DNA of 64,000 nucleotides from WLMZ01 sp043753895 (GTDB taxonomy: Bacteria; Actinomycetota; Acidimicrobiia; Acidimicrobiales; Ilumatobacteraceae), in contig JAYUWK010000150.1 of NCBI GenBank assembly GCA_043753895.1, positions 7,348 through 71,347 on the forward strand, in the 5' to 3' direction. The position numbers and the translations under genes are program-made. The notes under the pieces are model-generated. The model saw only the letters and a list, made by a program, of their open reading frames with translations. It was not told the origin of the DNA and made no database searches. Numbering within the stretch: the first letter of the stretch is position 1; each line of letters opens with the position of its first letter. Below, one piece after another: positions 61,954-64,000 of the stretch.

Positions 61954-62409
61954 CTATTTGTAGCCCTGCATGATGTGCTCGATCCATGCCTGCGGTGCGG
62001 CACCCATCAGCTGACCGAGATCGACGTAGTCCCACCAACGCTGCACCAAGCCATCGCGCACTTCGTGGACGCTCGCGAATCGCACGAGATGGCTCTCGCC
62101 GCTGGCCCAGAACCACTCCTCGGCGTGTTCGGTGATGACGACGTCGCCCTCTGCCAACATCGGTCCCGGATACAGCACATAGTTGGCCAGCGGGGCCAGG
62201 CCGAGGCGCAGCCGCGCGGCTACTTCTGCCGGGCCGATCGCGCCGGGATCGGCGCCCACCATCGGCACATCGTTGTACACACCGGTCGGGCTGAACAGCG
62301 CACCGACGCCATCGAAATCGCGCCGCCCGAGGCATTCCCACAGTCGCTCGATAACGGCCTTGTTCGCCGCTTCGTTTCCCGGAAGTCCCACTGGTGTGAA
62401 GTCGCTCAT
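61954..62409 (-). CDS. NTF2-like protein, limonene-epoxide-hydrolase type
   Basis: A 151-residue NTF2-like protein: AVIERLWECLGRRDFDGVGALFSPTGVYNDVP, GPAEVAARLRLGLAPL, and VRDGLVQRWWDYVDLGQLM near residue 125. The WxDYxD pattern is shared with limonene-1,2-epoxide hydrolases, some of which act on sterol epoxides in mycobacteria. The Asp/Arg/Asp triad was not traced with certainty. It ends 25 bp upstream of operator S9, and its own promoter lies near 62410. Confidence 0.8.
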   Translation of the reverse strand: MSDFTPVGLPGNEAANKAVIERLWECLGRRDFDGVGALFSPTGVYNDVPMVGADPGAIGPAEVAARLRLGLAPLANYVLYPGPMLAEGDVVITEHAEEWFWASGESHLVRFASVHEVRDGLVQRWWDYVDLGQLMGAAPQAWIEHIMQGYK

Positions 62410-62420
62410 GGCCGCCGACC

Positions 62421-64000
62421 CTACCGGGAGCGCCCGAGGCGGATGAGCTCAGGCCCAAGGAAACGCTGATACACCAGCAGACCCGTCCCACCGGCGGGCT
62501 CGTAGGTTGTGTGGACGTGATCTACCAGCAACGAGTCGACGTCGGGCTGGGTGGCGAACCACCCCGCCATGTCGATAACTGTGGCGACGCCGGGACGATC
62601 GAGCGGGAGTCGGTTCAACATCGCGTTGTACACATCGAACCGGTCGACGTGACCGTATTTCGGATTCGCCCGCACCGTGGCCCACGCAACAACACGAACG
62701 CCGCTGTTGTGCAACGCGTCGGTGGCTGCCAGCATCTCCTGGTACAACCATGCTTGGTAGTCGGCGTCGTCGAGCGTTCGCCATCCACCGAGGCCGGCGA
62801 TGTTGCGTTGCACCACGTCCCAAGTGCCAAAGTAAACGATGCCAACGTCGACGGGTCCCGAGCGCGCCAAGGAGTCGGGGAACCGATGCGTCCAATCGCA
62901 CTTGGCGGTCACCTCGGAGCCCCTGCCCTCACGGGCGTAGATGCGCATGCGGCCACCGCGACCGAGCGGACAACCCATATCGACCCATCCAGAGACGAAC
63001 TGCAGGTTGGGATCCGTAAACGATGCCGCGGAGAGCCCCAGCGACAGCGCCTTCGAGTCGCCGAACATATCGACGCGTACCGGTGCAGGCACCGTGCTGG
63101 TGGACGTGGAAGCGGGCGGATCATCAAGCGGCGTGGATGGATCCGGTATCGCGTTTGGGGCGTTCGGATCGTCGGTGTTGGCGTCACGTGTGGTGGCGGC
63201 GGTCGGAGCAACTGCCACCCGGTTGCCTGCCAGCTCGTTTGCTGCGGCCAACTGCTGGGCTCGGGTGAAATCAATCGATGACGTTGGCGCCGCGCCAGCG
63301 GCCGGTACGACGGTGGCGCTCACGAGCACTGTCGCCATCGCCGTCATCGCGACCAGCGACGGGCGACGCACGAACAGGCGGCGTTGGCGCACGGGCATCT
63401 CGACGAAGTGGTACGAGAGCATCGTCACCGCGAGTGTCAGCGGCACAGCAACCAGACCCGCTGCCCCGACGTGCAGCTGACGGAGCGCGACCACGATGGG
63501 CCAGTGGAACAGGTAGATCCCATAGGACCTCAGTCCCAACCACGCCATCGGAGCCACGTCGAGCACGCGTGACACCACCCGAGCACGCGACACCGCGGCC
63601 ACAGTGACGCCCGAGAGCACCCCGACGGCGAGCAAGCCACCGCGGCCGTACGCCGCCGTGTCCAACGACGTGAACCGCGACACCACCAGCAGCGCGGCGA
63701 CTCCCGCTGCCCCGACGACACCGGCAACGCGTGCAGCGTTGGCCGACACCCGCCGACGATGCAGGGCGATGGCGATAACGGCCCCGGCAAGAATCTCACC
63801 GGTGCGCGTGAACGTGGAGTAGTAGACCACCACCGTATTTCCCGCATTCCACGCCGTAACCACTACCGTGCCGGCGAACAGCGTCCACAGCGCGATGCCG
63901 AAGCTCCGTCGAGAGACGAACAACGCTGCCAAGAGCGGGAACACCCAGTAGAACTGCTCCTCGATCGCAAGTGACCAGAAGTGCAGCAGCGGCGAGGCAT
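62421..64000 (-). CDS. Acyltransferase-3/SGNH fusion membrane protein (N-terminus beyond the window)
   Basis: The last 526 codons of a second OafA-like protein; the reading frame is open to the window end, where HFWSLAIEEQFYW is encoded. The visible part has membrane helices of the acyltransferase-3 domain (YGIYLFHWPIVVAL; VEMPVRQRRLF), a Thr/Pro/Asp-rich linker near 63100-63280, and an SGNH domain starting at VDMFGDSKALSLGLS. It lacks an obvious DxxH near the end, ending VDHVHTTYEP. Likely an envelope O-acyltransferase. Confidence 0.88.
   Translation of the reverse strand, partial: ASPLLHFWSLAIEEQFYWVFPLLAALFVSRRSFGIALWTLFAGTVVVTAWNAGNTVVVYYSTFTRTGEILAGAVIAIALHRRRVSANAARVAGVVGAAGVAALLVVSRFTSLDTAAYGRGGLLAVGVLSGVTVAAVSRARVVSRVLDVAPMAWLGLRSYGIYLFHWPIVVALRQLHVGAAGLVAVPLTLAVTMLSYHFVEMPVRQRRLFVRRPSLVAMTAMATVLVSATVVPAAGAAPTSSIDFTRAQQLAAANELAGNRVAVAPTAATTRDANTDDPNAPNAIPDPSTPLDDPPASTSTSTVPAPVRVDMFGDSKALSLGLSAASFTDPNLQFVSGWVDMGCPLGRGGRMRIYAREGRGSEVTAKCDWTHRFPDSLARSGPVDVGIVYFGTWDVVQRNIAGLGGWRTLDDADYQAWLYQEMLAATDALHNSGVRVVAWATVRANPKYGHVDRFDVYNAMLNRLPLDRPGVATVIDMAGWFATQPDVDSLLVDHVHTTYEPAGGTGLLVYQRFLGPELIRLGRSR

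Overview
The window is GC-rich bacterial DNA with frequent GTG starts, tightly overlapping ATGA/TGATG gene junctions, three luciferase-like (F420/FMN-type) oxidoreductases and many close relatives of mycobacterial/rhodococcal steroid-catabolism proteins. This points to an actinobacterium. Gene order differs strongly from Mycobacterium and Rhodococcus, and an Acidimicrobiia-like lineage is my best guess (inference only). No rRNA, tRNA, CRISPR array or insertion sequence was seen.

Most of the window is a steroid (cholesterol-type) catabolic island. At 149-4208 (+) lie an SDR, fadE30, ipdF and a P450, which belong to degradation of the last two steroid rings (the HIP pathway). At 4252-11617 (-) is a near-complete counterpart of the mycobacterial igr operon: chsE2, chsH2, chsE1, chsH1, ltp2 and a CYP125-like P450, which remove the last three side-chain carbons. 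At 11841-18955 lie a CoA-transferase, a luciferase-like enzyme, a YihY membrane protein, a further alpha/beta acyl-CoA dehydrogenase pair, a quinone oxidoreductase and an EVE-like protein. At 19126-22853 (-) are chsE4/chsE5, a DUF2889 protein and a frameshifted enoyl-CoA hydratase, divergent from an alpha-methylacyl-CoA racemase (22906-24024).

At 24032-31194 come NTF2-like, SDR, EthD-like, epimerase and luciferase-like genes, including several proteins that look like enzymes missing key catalytic residues. A less specific block (31243-40465) holds an acyltransferase-SGNH membrane protein, a SNF2 helicase with a small partner, an MFS protein fused to a cyclic-nucleotide-binding domain, and a metallo-beta-lactamase-fold protein. 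Catabolic genes resume at 40552: fadE31/fadE32-like dehydrogenases, an NTF2-like protein, a 2OG-Fe(II)-type enzyme, a DUF35/thiolase pair, SRPBCC, fadA6, an amidohydrolase, a sulfatase and a nitroreductase. The last 11 kb contains three broken genes (an adenylate-cyclase/ATPase regulator, a phytanoyl-CoA-dioxygenase-like gene and a Rieske oxygenase) among a CoA-transferase, an AMP-forming ligase and others. The window ends inside a second acyltransferase-SGNH gene.

The most notable signal is a 23-bp inverted repeat, GTATCTGAC-N5-GTCAGATAC with a fixed 5-bp spacer. It occurs nine times (one copy degenerate), always at or just before gene starts, and often between divergent operons. It joins genes that in mycobacteria are split between two other regulons (KstR and KstR2). 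No regulator gene lies in the window. This looks like a single island-wide regulon with an operator unlike KstR or KstR2.
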